Under the pieces are notes generated by a model. The model made no database searches. It had not been told where the DNA came from and worked only from the letters and a program-made list of their open reading frames with translations. Positions 17,761-26,958 of a stretch of 64,000 nucleotides of DNA are shown here, one piece after another (positions within the stretch are counted from its first letter, which is position 1; each line of letters starts with the position of its first letter). The position numbers and the translations under genes are program-made. Origin of the DNA: Barthelona sp. PAP020 (lineage: Eukaryota > Metamonada: BaSk clade). The stretch is taken from assembly GCA_040182905.1 (NCBI GenBank), contig JARQWU010000001.1, positions 33,383 to 97,382 on the forward strand. Direction: 5' to 3'.

Positions 17761-20526
17761 TTATTTGTCATATTTTGGAACAGCTTTTAAAAACCCCTGA
17801 ATTTGTAAAGGAACTTGTAATTTTAAAACTAACATGTTGGAAAGATCACCTTTTTTAAAAGCTTCAACAGCTATATTTGCTTCTACAGCTTCAACATCTT
17901 TTGCAATTCTGACAGTTATGTGAGGATATTCCTTTACACCAACCAGAGATGCAGGCAATTCCACAACAAAAACAATCAGCCTTTTTGTAATCAATAAATA
18001 CTCAATTGAACATATTATCGTTTTATTCTCCAAAAATAATCCATTTTCCCAAAGTTTTGATATTTTTAACAATAAATTTTCATCAAAAACACCATTATTT
18101 TTGTATACCAAAGTGACATGAGCATCGATTAACCGGTTATCGACATATGAACTAAAATCAACACTTGAAAAACTAGATTGGGATTCAATACCCCATTCAT
18201 AATCAACCATAAGATCTGCTTTATCAAATAGGTTTTGCATGTGTTTTTGAGTTGTGTCTTGCTCCAAATCATCTTCCAAAATTGATTTGTTATTGGACAA
18301 ATCAATTTCAAACTCATGATCTTGGAAAAAAGAAGAAGATGGAATGGACCAAGAATGATTTTGATGAGCTTTACTTTTAGCTGTGTTTGAATATTCAATA
18401 ATAGTTTTTGCATCTTCAAATGCAGTTTCTAACATCCGTTTGTAATTTTCATCAAAAACTAAACAAAAATATTGATATTGCTCAGGATTAATGATTGGTT
18501 GATCTTCAACATTTAAAATTTTCAAAAACTTTTGATATAATTCATCTTGACTAAACTTAAACTGCTCAATTGAAGACATCTCCTTAACATTATAAGTGAC
18601 TTCGCGTCCTAATGGAATTTGCATGAAATCAATGATAATTTGAGCAACTTTTTGAATCTGTTTCAATCGTTCCATTGAATTATACGGTAATAATGGATCT
18701 ATTAACATGTGATAAACAGGTTTCCCAACTCTATCTCTGAATCTGTTGATATTTACAGGTTGATCTCTTCGAACCTTTGAATGATCATTCAAAACACGTT
18801 CAACATCTTCTGGTTTCAATGTCCAATGATCCTTACGTTTCATTCCTCTGTCTTTTAAAATCTGAAAATATTGAGCACTATTAGAATTAAATTCCAACAA
18901 AATAATTAATCCTGGATTCAATTTTTGTGCAAAAGCCTCTCTGGAACCCTGTGAATTATGACATCCATCCAAAAGAACAATGCATTTATTGTTAGAACTT
19001 AAACGAATATTATCTAAAGTGGAATGTAATACCTTATGAATTTCTTTTCTAATGAATTCACTTGACTTTGGGTCATTCATATCTAACTGAGATTCTTTTT
19101 GAAGTTGATGTGTTAATTCATCTCTTGATAATCTTATCAAATATGGAGGTTTTTTTGAGGCCACACTCAACACTTGTTTCAGCAGAAATGACAATCCGGC
19201 CAAAAATATCGATTTTCCACTTGCAATCAAACCAGTAGTTAATACCAAAACATGATTGGAACTGCTACATAATTTACCATTTAAAAAAGCCAAATTTTCT
19301 TCCAATTGATTTCGCCTTTTTTTATCTAATCCATCAACAATCCTATTGACTTGAGCATAATGTTTGCTGTTTGCTATAAACATGGAATTTTGACAGTAAT
19401 ATGATACAATTGCTTTGATAAATGCATGATTATTCAAAAAATTGTTCTTATTAGCAAAAATCCCTCGATTTGATATGTTTTCTACAATATTTTCAATCCT
19501 TTGAATCAAATCATATTTAACCGGTGAAATATGTAATCTAGCTTGTATTTCAGATGCTTCATCTCCAATAATTTGTGTCAATTCTTGACTTGGTCGTAAT
19601 ACTGAACCAATCGCTAACTTATCAATGATGAACACACCAATAAAACCAAAATTTGAAAATTTTTTTGAAGTTTCATAATTTTTCAATTGTTTTGCAATAT
19701 CAACCCATGTGGCCAGATCAAGTTCTTGTGTTTCTCCTTTTTTCAATTGAAACTTTTTACAAACTTTTTCTAATAGTTCTGTTTTATAATATATTTGTGC
19801 AAAAGATAATTCTCGAAGCCCATAAAAACATAATTCATAATTAGTCAATTGAAAATTTTCATTGCTCTCAAAAATGTCATTTGACTCATAATTATCACGT
19901 GTTATTACATGACCATCTAAAATTGCACCAGATTGATATAATTCTGAGGCTAAACTGTAAACATATGCATCAAAATTCTTCCAAGTCTTTTTTAACAAAG
20001 CCCAAATAATTCTATGATTCGATTGTTCATCTTTTCTGTATAAAATACCATGTTTACAACTTGATAATATACCATTACCAAAAATCCACAAATCATACAT
20101 TGAATCACCATTATTATTCTTTAATTCAACTCCAAAAAGAGAAAAAGATCCCAGTATTGGATATGGAAAAAAATATTTTGGAATTAAAGCGTTAGAATTT
20201 GAACTCAACAATTCAGCCAAATCCACATCACAATTAATCAGTGGATTTATATCTCTATAAATTAGTTTTGAACTTTGGGAATCAATGATAATGTTGTTTG
20301 AGCCTAAATGTTGATTAATATTTTTATTTATTTCTAATTCATTAAAAATTCTTTTATTATTCGTAATATATGAAAACAAATCAGTCTTTAAATCAATATT
20401 GTGTACAAATTCTTCATTTAAATGATTACACCATTGAAAAAACTGTCTGGAATCGTAAGTAAATTCTTTTGTATTAATTATTCGATGAATTAAATCTCGC
20501 AATGATACTTTTAACGATGAATCCAT
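17761..20526 (-). CDS. TRL1: Trl1-like RNA repair protein (ligase-like N-terminus, polynucleotide kinase, 2H cyclic phosphodiesterase)
   Basis: 921 residues in fungal/plant tRNA-ligase order. Residues 1-400 resemble an RNA ligase: LKNNNG (K136) sits where the lysyl-nucleotidyl motif KxxG would be, followed by NGILSSCKHG. Motif IV and the KxK motif V are not recognisable, so sealing activity is doubtful. Residues 425-650 are a P-loop kinase, with GLIASGKS at 432-439, RLSRDE and IVLLDGCHNS. Residues 790-921 are a 2H phosphoesterase with both HxT motifs, HVT (803-805) and HIT (869-871). Such enzymes open 2',3'-cyclic phosphates, phosphorylate 5'-OH ends and join tRNA halves after intron excision. 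The start lies 61 bp from the divergent CDC23 gene. A kinase/CPD healing enzyme with an inactive ligase domain is the main alternative. Confidence 0.7.
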   Translation of the reverse strand: MDSSLKVSLRDLIHRIINTKEFTYDSRQFFQWCNHLNEEFVHNIDLKTDLFSYITNNKRIFNELEINKNINQHLGSNNIIIDSQSSKLIYRDINPLINCDVDLAELLSSNSNALIPKYFFPYPILGSFSLFGVELKNNNGDSMYDLWIFGNGILSSCKHGILYRKDEQSNHRIIWALLKKTWKNFDAYVYSLASELYQSGAILDGHVITRDNYESNDIFESNENFQLTNYELCFYGLRELSFAQIYYKTELLEKVCKKFQLKKGETQELDLATWVDIAKQLKNYETSKKFSNFGFIGVFIIDKLAIGSVLRPSQELTQIIGDEASEIQARLHISPVKYDLIQRIENIVENISNRGIFANKNNFLNNHAFIKAIVSYYCQNSMFIANSKHYAQVNRIVDGLDKKRRNQLEENLAFLNGKLCSSSNHVLVLTTGLIASGKSIFLAGLSFLLKQVLSVASKKPPYLIRLSRDELTHQLQKESQLDMNDPKSSEFIRKEIHKVLHSTLDNIRLSSNNKCIVLLDGCHNSQGSREAFAQKLNPGLIILLEFNSNSAQYFQILKDRGMKRKDHWTLKPEDVERVLNDHSKVRRDQPVNINRFRDRVGKPVYHMLIDPLLPYNSMERLKQIQKVAQIIIDFMQIPLGREVTYNVKEMSSIEQFKFSQDELYQKFLKILNVEDQPIINPEQYQYFCLVFDENYKRMLETAFEDAKTIIEYSNTAKSKAHQNHSWSIPSSSFFQDHEFEIDLSNNKSILEDDLEQDTTQKHMQNLFDKADLMVDYEWGIESQSSFSSVDFSSYVDNRLIDAHVTLVYKNNGVFDENLLLKISKLWENGLFLENKTIICSIEYLLITKRLIVFVVELPASLVGVKEYPHITVRIAKDVEAVEANIAVEAFKKGDLSNMLVLKLQVPLQIQGFLKAVPKYDK

Positions 20527-20587
20527 TTCATAATTGAGTATAATGAAATTTGTTAGTTAAAAAATACTTTTTTATAATTTATGAGGA

Positions 20588-22051
20588 ATGGATGAGGATT
20601 TTTTCATTTCAAGATTAGAATTGTTCGAAAATTTGGGACTTTTTGATTCGTTAAAACTTTTTCTGTCTTTAAATGAATCTTTCAATTATGAGGTATTAAG
20701 AAACCCTTCAAAATTAAAGAGTGATATAAAAGAGCTGATAGATATCAAAAATAATAGTTTTATCAGTTTTAATACAGAGAATGTGAAGGATCCCATTTTT
20801 TACCAGTTTAGATATTTATTTTCCAACAAACAATATTTTGAGTGCTACAATATATTAGCTCCATATAAAGATGAATCCTGTATTTTGTCGTTTTTAAGAC
20901 TATATTCATTATATTTTCATGGAATGAGTTTAAGTTATCAACAGACCTTAAAGGATGGAAATTCAATAAAATTAGCAACAACAAGGAATATACTTGCGAC
21001 TGAAATACTAAATGAACTGAGTGAATGTAAGTTCGATTCCATTTTGCATGAATATTTGATTGGTTTGGTCTTTTTTGAAGAAGGGCATGTAACCAAAGCT
21101 AAAGCTATAATTTTGGATATTTTGACAGTTTGTCCTTTGATTTGGGAGTGTTGGAAATTGTTGGAGTGTATTTTGCTGAAAGATGATATGTCTCAAAATT
21201 CCTTTTCTATTTTTGATGAATTACCAAACTGTATTCTTAAACCTTTGTTTATTTGTTCTTATCATTATTCTAGAGGACAAACATTGTTATCCATTGACGC
21301 AATAGAACAAGGAATGATATTATTTCCAAAATTACGGGAGTTTTTAGTCTTTAAAGCTGATTTTTTCCAAAAGAGTTACAAAGAAAAAGAAGCTCTTGAA
21401 ATATTTGAAAGAGACTTGGGTTTTAATGATTTGAAAAGTTTGAAAAGTTTAAATGGTGTTGAAGTATATTCACATTTACTTTATCTCCAAAATTGTAAAA
21501 AGAAACTCAATAGTCTTGCAAATTTCTGTTTGTCCCAATACAGATTTTCTTTGCAAACGTGTATTATAATGGCAAACCGTTTTTCATTAGAAAAGAAAAA
21601 TTTAGAAGCGTGTTCTTGGTTAAAGAGAGCAATTATTCTTGAGCCTAAAAATGCTTTTTTGTACACAATGTTAGGTTATGAATGTATAGAAGCAAAAATG
21701 TTGCCTACTGCCTCCATTTGTTTTCAAAGCGCAGCTTCTATAACGCCTTTTGGGTTTGAAAGTTGGTATGGTCTTGGACAAGTGTGTGAATTATCTTCAT
21801 TGCATTCAAATGCTTTGTTCTTTTACAGAAAAGCCATTTCTTGTTATCCTGAAAATCACACGTTGTGGTTTGCTTTGGGAGAATGTCTTGAAAAGGTTGG
21901 AAAAGTTGAAGAAGCATTGCAAGCATTTTTTAAGAGTTTGGAATTTGCTAAAAATATTGAAGTTTTGAAACAAGATAATAAAAATGAATTAGACAGTGAA
22001 AAAATTAGAGAAGCCATACAGAGATTGGATAATTCTGATGATCAAACGTAA
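20588..22051 (+). CDS. CDC23: Anaphase-promoting complex subunit 8 (CDC23), TPR protein
   Basis: 487 residues. The N-terminal half is helical. The C-terminal half has TPR repeats with the APC8 order: a NGVEVYSHLLYLQ segment, CLSQYRFSLQTCIIMANRFS, AIILEPKNAFLYTMLGYECIEAK, FGFESWYGLGQVCE, AISCYPENHTLWFALGECLEKV. These match the CDC23 signature in which a Leu-Tyr motif precedes repeats containing AWYGLGQxYE and LGECYEK. APC8 is a homodimeric scaffold of the TPR lobe of the cell-cycle ubiquitin ligase APC/C and helps position its activators. A tiny upstream ATG at 20581 opens a four-codon frame that overlaps the start and could act as a weak uORF. Divergent from the Trl1-like gene. CDC16 or CDC27 are alternatives, but the fit is poorer. 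Confidence 0.85.
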   Translation: MDEDFFISRLELFENLGLFDSLKLFLSLNESFNYEVLRNPSKLKSDIKELIDIKNNSFISFNTENVKDPIFYQFRYLFSNKQYFECYNILAPYKDESCILSFLRLYSLYFHGMSLSYQQTLKDGNSIKLATTRNILATEILNELSECKFDSILHEYLIGLVFFEEGHVTKAKAIILDILTVCPLIWECWKLLECILLKDDMSQNSFSIFDELPNCILKPLFICSYHYSRGQTLLSIDAIEQGMILFPKLREFLVFKADFFQKSYKEKEALEIFERDLGFNDLKSLKSLNGVEVYSHLLYLQNCKKKLNSLANFCLSQYRFSLQTCIIMANRFSLEKKNLEACSWLKRAIILEPKNAFLYTMLGYECIEAKMLPTASICFQSAASITPFGFESWYGLGQVCELSSLHSNALFFYRKAISCYPENHTLWFALGECLEKVGKVEEALQAFFKSLEFAKNIEVLKQDNKNELDSEKIREAIQRLDNSDDQT

Positions 22052-22162
22052 TTATAAAAAGCTATCTTTTTATTTTGACTGCATTTCTCATTAATTACCG
22101 TTTCGAATTGCCTTATTCAAAGACAATCAAAAGAATATTGCAATTTTGATTTACTTTTTCGT

Positions 22163-23381
22163 ATGTCCACCATGTCAAAAAAGGAGTCAGTTGAGAATTT
22201 TATCTGCAATATTATCCCTTTGAAAATTGATGAAAGAAATGTGAAGGAAATTAAAGATGAGATTTTTGACCGAGTTTATTATTGTGCATATTCACCAGAT
22301 AATAAACTTTTGGTCATTGGGAATAGTAAGGGTTACACTCATGTGATTGATGTAGAAACTGCAACGCTCAATCGCACATTGCATGATCATCAAGAACATT
22401 CAGTTTTTTGTTGCATTTTCACCTGATGGACAAATGTTTGCAACATGTTCAACGAAATCTATTGTTATTTATAAAGTTCAAGACTTTACTATTCTGAAAG
22501 TTTTGAGGAGGAATACAGTTTTTTATGGGATTTTTTTTTCATTTTGTAACAGATACATATATTCTGGTGATGGTGATGGAGTTCTCATTAAATGGAACAT
22601 AAATAATGGAAAAATTAGGTTGGAAAGAAGGGTTCATCCTTACAGTTGGATTATGAGAATAAGCTTTTCGGCAAATCGTAAATATATTATAACTGGAAGC
22701 GGTGATGAAACTGCAAAGTTGGTTGATCCTGACGATTTTTATTCTTTTGCAACATTCCATCATGACGGGTCAATTAATGCTATTGATTGTCATCCAAACA
22801 AAAGAATTATTGCTGTTGGTGGTTCAAACAAAGTAAAGCTTTGGAATATCAGCGGTGAATCACTTCTTTACGAATTTGTTGTGGGTGGTGAGGTATATGC
22901 TATTAAATTCCTGACATCTTCCATCCTGCTTATTATGTCTGGTGATGGCTATATAACTTCATACAATATAAATGATTTTCAAGAAATTCAAAAGATTCAT
23001 TGTGAATGTGATGTTAGATTCTTTAGTTTTGCTATTTCACCCAATAGAAGAGAATTGGCGTGTGGCAGATGTAATGAAAGTGCCATTAAAGTATATTCAA
23101 TATATTGTTTGTACGATCCTTCACATCAAACCACACTGATCGAATTATCAAAGGATGATGGTTATGTTCTGTCAAATCTTATTGATTTAAATATTGGTTC
23201 TCAAATCATAAGGGAATTGGTGTCTGCTGGTATTTACATGAATCAAGATGAATATAAAGTGGTTGTTGATATGTGCTGGGATTTGGTTGATATCAACGAA
23301 GCCAATGGAGGTAACATGCATATATTTGTGGAGAAAAATAATATTGAAACTGATGAGGATGAAGATGAGAATGATTATTAG
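22163..23381 (+). CDS. WD40-repeat protein with lineage-specific C-terminal motif; one-base frameshift in this assembly
   Basis: Two overlapping frames encode one WD40 protein of about 405 residues. The first frame (22163-22426) ends after HDHQEHSVF. The second (through 22383-23381) continues with VAFSPDGQMFATCS, exactly where a WD repeat should go on. The shift falls in a T6 run at 22404-22409, and one T fewer would restore a continuous repeat. Five or six WD repeats are visible. The C-terminus holds RELVSAGIYMNQDEYK...WDLVDIN...GGN and an acidic tail, and it matches the C-terminus of the WD40 gene at 25.1-26.6 kb (RKLISLGICINEEEK...WDLFALN...GGN). A sequencing indel in the homopolymer is the simplest explanation. 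A real frameshift (pseudogene) is possible. The function is unknown. Confidence 0.65.
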
Positions 23382-23855
23382 CAAATTGTCGTTTTGAAAC
23401 GTGTGTTTTTCAACGTTTATTTTTTGTTTTTTTGATTCATAACTTTTAGTTCAATGCATAATGCACAATTTTTTTGCTTTCTTTTGAATTTAACCGTCTA
23501 ATCACATATTTTCATTGTTGATTTGTGCTTGAATATTTACAAATAAATATGGGGAGATTTTCTGCGATAAAAAGAAAATTCGGCAATCTATGACAATGAC
23601 AATGTGTGACTACCTTGGTATTTTGGACTTTTGATGATATAACTTTCTCTCTCTCTCTCTCTATGGAAGAATCTCAAACTGAGTTAAATATCACCCCATA
23701 TAAATAGAGAATAATTGCTTTTATTTGTTTTTTGTATTATGAAGGAAAGAAGATACTTCAAATTGACACAGTACGGCACAAACACAAGAAAGAAAAAAAA
23801 GAAAAAAAAAATCGATAAAATCCCCCTAGTTATTTATAATTGAGAACATAAAAAA
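23382..23855. other. Intergenic region with (TC)n microsatellite
   Basis: 474 bp between convergent genes (WD40 on +, PIG-C on -). It holds a short TC dinucleotide tract at about 23646-23662 and A-rich runs. No gene or structured RNA is recognised. Confidence 0.5.
23646..23662. repeat. (TC)n simple repeat
   Basis: A 17-base alternating TC tract read directly in the sequence. Confidence 0.8.
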
Positions 23856-24725
23856 TTAAGTTGGAATTGCAACGTCCCAAGGACCTTCGATAACCAATTT
23901 ATTCTTATAAATATGGTCTAGGATCACCGGAACACAAAACAGTATGAAAGAATGAATAATAACATTAATAAGAGCAAAAATAGGAAATCTTACCAAAAAA
24001 ATTGTCAACATAGCCATTAAAAACAAAGCATAAATCAAAGATTTTTGAAAATCGCTTGTATTTTGAATACTTTTCGGCAAAAAAACCAAGTTCATTGTGG
24101 CAATTAATGTAAATGGTAGAAGAAACCCATTATTTTTATGTTCAACTGATAAAACAAAAATCAATACCAAAGCAATCAGAACATTGTTTGGTTTTTTCTT
24201 TTTGTTGTATGATTGACTGCCGATCCAAAAAACGAACAAAATCAATTGAACTTGATAACGTCCACGTTCATCAATATCTGCAAAAAAATCATATAATACT
24301 GGAAATAATATGGAAAATAGTACAAATAAAGGTACAGATTGCCATTTCAATCCAATATTAAAACCAATGATCTTAAAGGTAACAAAATAAATAATTATCC
24401 ATGCAAATAACACAAAAATTGAAGCATAAAACTTAAAATCGTCATCTGCAAGAAATAAATGAGTTAAAAAGGTTAATACTAACAAGGATAAATTTTGACT
24501 AATTGTTGACGCAACTTCTACAGACATATAAAATGGAAATTTCGTCACATTTTCATTAACTTTCATGTTTTTTAGAAAGAAATTTTCATTTGTATAGTTA
24601 TCAGGGACATCAAAGGTTTTATACAAAATTTTTGGTATTTGTTTTGGATCAATTTCGTCTTTCTCGGGATTTAACTCCGGATTATCTTTTCTAATCGAAT
24701 ATTTATGTTGAATATTTGATTTCAT
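23856..24725 (-). CDS. PIGC: GPI-GlcNAc transferase subunit PIG-C (GPI2)
   Basis: 289 residues, with about eight hydrophobic spans. Two regions diagnose the family: the N-terminal ILYKTFDVPDNYTNENFF, equivalent to the conserved VLYERQPFPDNYVDxxFL of PIG-C, and the C-terminal YKNKLVIEGPWDVAIP, equivalent to the family's NIHGPWDEA ending. PIG-C is a membrane subunit of the ER complex that adds N-acetylglucosamine to phosphatidylinositol, the first step of GPI-anchor synthesis. Length is typical for the family. It lies between two WD40 paralogues. Together with PIG-O at 8.9 kb it shows that the organism makes GPI anchors, which argues against Trichomonas vaginalis itself, for which I recall the pathway being reported missing. 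Confidence 0.85.
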   Translation of the reverse strand: MKSNIQHKYSIRKDNPELNPEKDEIDPKQIPKILYKTFDVPDNYTNENFFLKNMKVNENVTKFPFYMSVEVASTISQNLSLLVLTFLTHLFLADDDFKFYASIFVLFAWIIIYFVTFKIIGFNIGLKWQSVPLFVLFSILFPVLYDFFADIDERGRYQVQLILFVFWIGSQSYNKKKKPNNVLIALVLIFVLSVEHKNNGFLLPFTLIATMNLVFLPKSIQNTSDFQKSLIYALFLMAMLTIFLVRFPIFALINVIIHSFILFCVPVILDHIYKNKLVIEGPWDVAIPT

Positions 24726-25075
24726 AAGACCAAATTCAACTAATTATAAGAAGAAAAAAAAATTGAACTTCAATTATCAGACAATTTTGAACAATTGTTG
24801 AAAAATTGATTGTAATTAATTTCAACCTTAAATAAGCGTCAGAAGACTCAAAATAATATCAATTTTTGTTTTGGTTTTTTTTTGTTTTTTTTTTTGAACT
24901 TTATTTTTTCATTTGTATTTTTTAAATGACATATCTGATAGATTTTTAAAGAGTCATAAAAAAAATTTTTTGTAAACACCAAATTTGACCGTTTTTTGCA
25001 TAATTTATTAAAAAAAAAACTGAAAAAATTCATAATAATAATTTACAAATATATTTTTTGAAAACTAACATCCAC
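24726..25075. other. AT-rich intergenic region
   Basis: 350 bp between two minus-strand genes (upstream of PIG-C, downstream of the WD40 gene), with long T and A runs. It should contain the PIG-C promoter. No motif can be singled out. Confidence 0.4.
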
Positions 25076-26554
25076 CTAATCATCATCATCACTACTGTCA
25101 TTTTCTTCAAATAATTCTTCAATATTTCCTCCATGACCACGATTCAGTGCAAACAAATCCCAATCTCGTTCCACCAAATTCTTTTCTTCTTCATTAATAC
25201 AGATACCTAAAGAAATTAGTTTACGAAGAAATAGGACATCAGTCTCTGTGACAGCAAAAAAAGTCAATAAATTATTGATTAAAGTTGACAATTGAAAGGT
25301 TTGCGATTCTTTGACAATTAAATTTAACAAAAAATCTTTTTGATCATCTGTTAAAACAACAGACAAAGAAGTACCAAAATTTTTGTAAAAAACTCGATTT
25401 GGTGTCACACCAGCTGCCACAAATTTGCCTTTTTTGGAATCAATTCCATAGATTTTTCCATCTACAGATACAGCTTCCCTTTCAACAGGATTATCAAGGT
25501 CAGTTAAGTCATAAAAAAAAATTTGAGAATTGAAAGTACCACAAACAATATTTTTGTTGTCAATCCAGCTAATTCCATAAATTCGGCCTTTATTTGCTTC
25601 GATAGTTCTCAATAATCTCCATTCATTAACATCAAAAATATATGCTTTGGAATCCCAACTTCCTACAGCAAGAAAATTTCCATTCGGAGAAAAACAAGAA
25701 CACCAAGCAGAGTCACTGAAACAACTAAAAGTTTCAACGGTCGAATAATCATTTTGACAATCCAATACAATGATTTGGTTGTTATTTCCTCCATATATCA
25801 AATATCTACCATCAGGAGAATAATTAACATTGCGTAAATATGCAGAACAGTGTTGAGAAAAGATCAGATCAGAATTAGAAAGGTTATAAACAACAACACC
25901 TCCTGAAGATAGAGAAACAGCAACTATATTACAATTTGAAGGGTGACATGAAATTCCTTTAAGACCAGATGTAAGTCGTATGGACGAAACTTTTTCAAAA
26001 GTTTCCATTGAATAAATGTAGAGCATATGATCATCACTACCATACAAAAATAATGAATCATCACATGAAAAATCACAAGGAATACAATGACTATCTGAAT
26101 CGTCAAAGATCTTTACAATTTGCAAAGAATCTGTCGAAACAATTCGTGCTTTTTTATCCCATGATACATATCCGAAATATTTGCCATCATTTGATAATTT
26201 AACAGAATGGATTTCAGAAGTGTTAGATGCTTCAACAGAAATTAATGAAGCAAAACTAATTTTTGAGGCACATAACAATTTAGTTGCATTTTTACTTCGA
26301 GTCAACAATTTGGAAATGAAACATAAATGGTCATCATCAATATTTTCAAAAAATCTTTCATCAATTGGAAAATTGTGATCTGTCAAATATAAAAAAGTTT
26401 CAAGCTTTCCATAAAGATGTAAATTTTTCATTATAGAAGTTGCATTTTTTGGAATTTGAGTAAGATCATATGAAGTCTTAATTATTTCTAAAATATCCAG
26501 ATCTTTGGTTTCACTAATAAATTTTTCGTCAAAAATTTTCCAAGGATCATGCAT
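25076..26554 (-). CDS. WD40-repeat protein, paralogue of the 22.2-kb gene
   Basis: 492 residues. An N-terminal region of about 110 residues is helical (LDILEIIKTSYDL, LHLYGKLETFLYL). Six to seven WD40 repeats follow, with HSVKLSNDGKYFGYVSWDKKA, NVNYSPDGRYLIYGG and CSCFSPNGNFLAVGSWDSKA. The last ~90 residues carry the block RKLISLGICINEEEKNLVERDWDLFALN...GGN and an acidic SDDDD tail, shared with the WD40 gene at 22.2-23.4 kb. That block looks like one ankyrin-like helix pair plus a conserved W-D-L/G-G-N motif. The two genes are 1.7 kb apart on opposite strands with PIG-C between them, which suggests a local inverted duplication. WD40 propellers are scaffolds. I cannot assign a complex. Confidence 0.75.
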   Translation of the reverse strand: MHDPWKIFDEKFISETKDLDILEIIKTSYDLTQIPKNATSIMKNLHLYGKLETFLYLTDHNFPIDERFFENIDDDHLCFISKLLTRSKNATKLLCASKISFASLISVEASNTSEIHSVKLSNDGKYFGYVSWDKKARIVSTDSLQIVKIFDDSDSHCIPCDFSCDDSLFLYGSDDHMLYIYSMETFEKVSSIRLTSGLKGISCHPSNCNIVAVSLSSGGVVVYNLSNSDLIFSQHCSAYLRNVNYSPDGRYLIYGGNNNQIIVLDCQNDYSTVETFSCFSDSAWCSCFSPNGNFLAVGSWDSKAYIFDVNEWRLLRTIEANKGRIYGISWIDNKNIVCGTFNSQIFFYDLTDLDNPVEREAVSVDGKIYGIDSKKGKFVAAGVTPNRVFYKNFGTSLSVVLTDDQKDFLLNLIVKESQTFQLSTLINNLLTFFAVTETDVLFLRKLISLGICINEEEKNLVERDWDLFALNRGHGGNIEELFEENDSSDDDD

Positions 26555-26958
26555 TTTTCACACAAATTTCAAAAAAAAATTATATTTCACAGCACTTATT
26601 TTTTTTTCTTCTATCATTTTAATGTTTATGTAATAACTGAAAAAAAAACCTATTTTCTCTGTAAAAAAAACTTTGTGTTTTTTATTTACATTTTTTCAGT
26701 AATGAAGAATCCACTTTGAAAAATAGAACTTTTTGAAATATTGATCTTCATCTTATCAAAAACTAACAAACAAACCCCAATTAAGATGAAAACAAGTATT
26801 AGATGAGAAAATTAACTTACTCAAAAAAAATACAAAAAAAATGAAAAGAAAAGAAAGTGTTTTTACAACTACAAACAAATAATGCTGAAAGATTCAAGAA
26901 AAAAAAAATCCTTCCAATTCAAAATAACAACAATGCAACAATTTAATTGTGATACAAA
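26555..26958. other. AT-rich intergenic region
   Basis: 404 bp between two minus-strand genes: downstream of VPS41 and upstream of the WD40 gene. It consists of A/T runs, and the short open frames are low-complexity. It probably holds the VPS41 3' end and the WD40 promoter. Confidence 0.4.
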
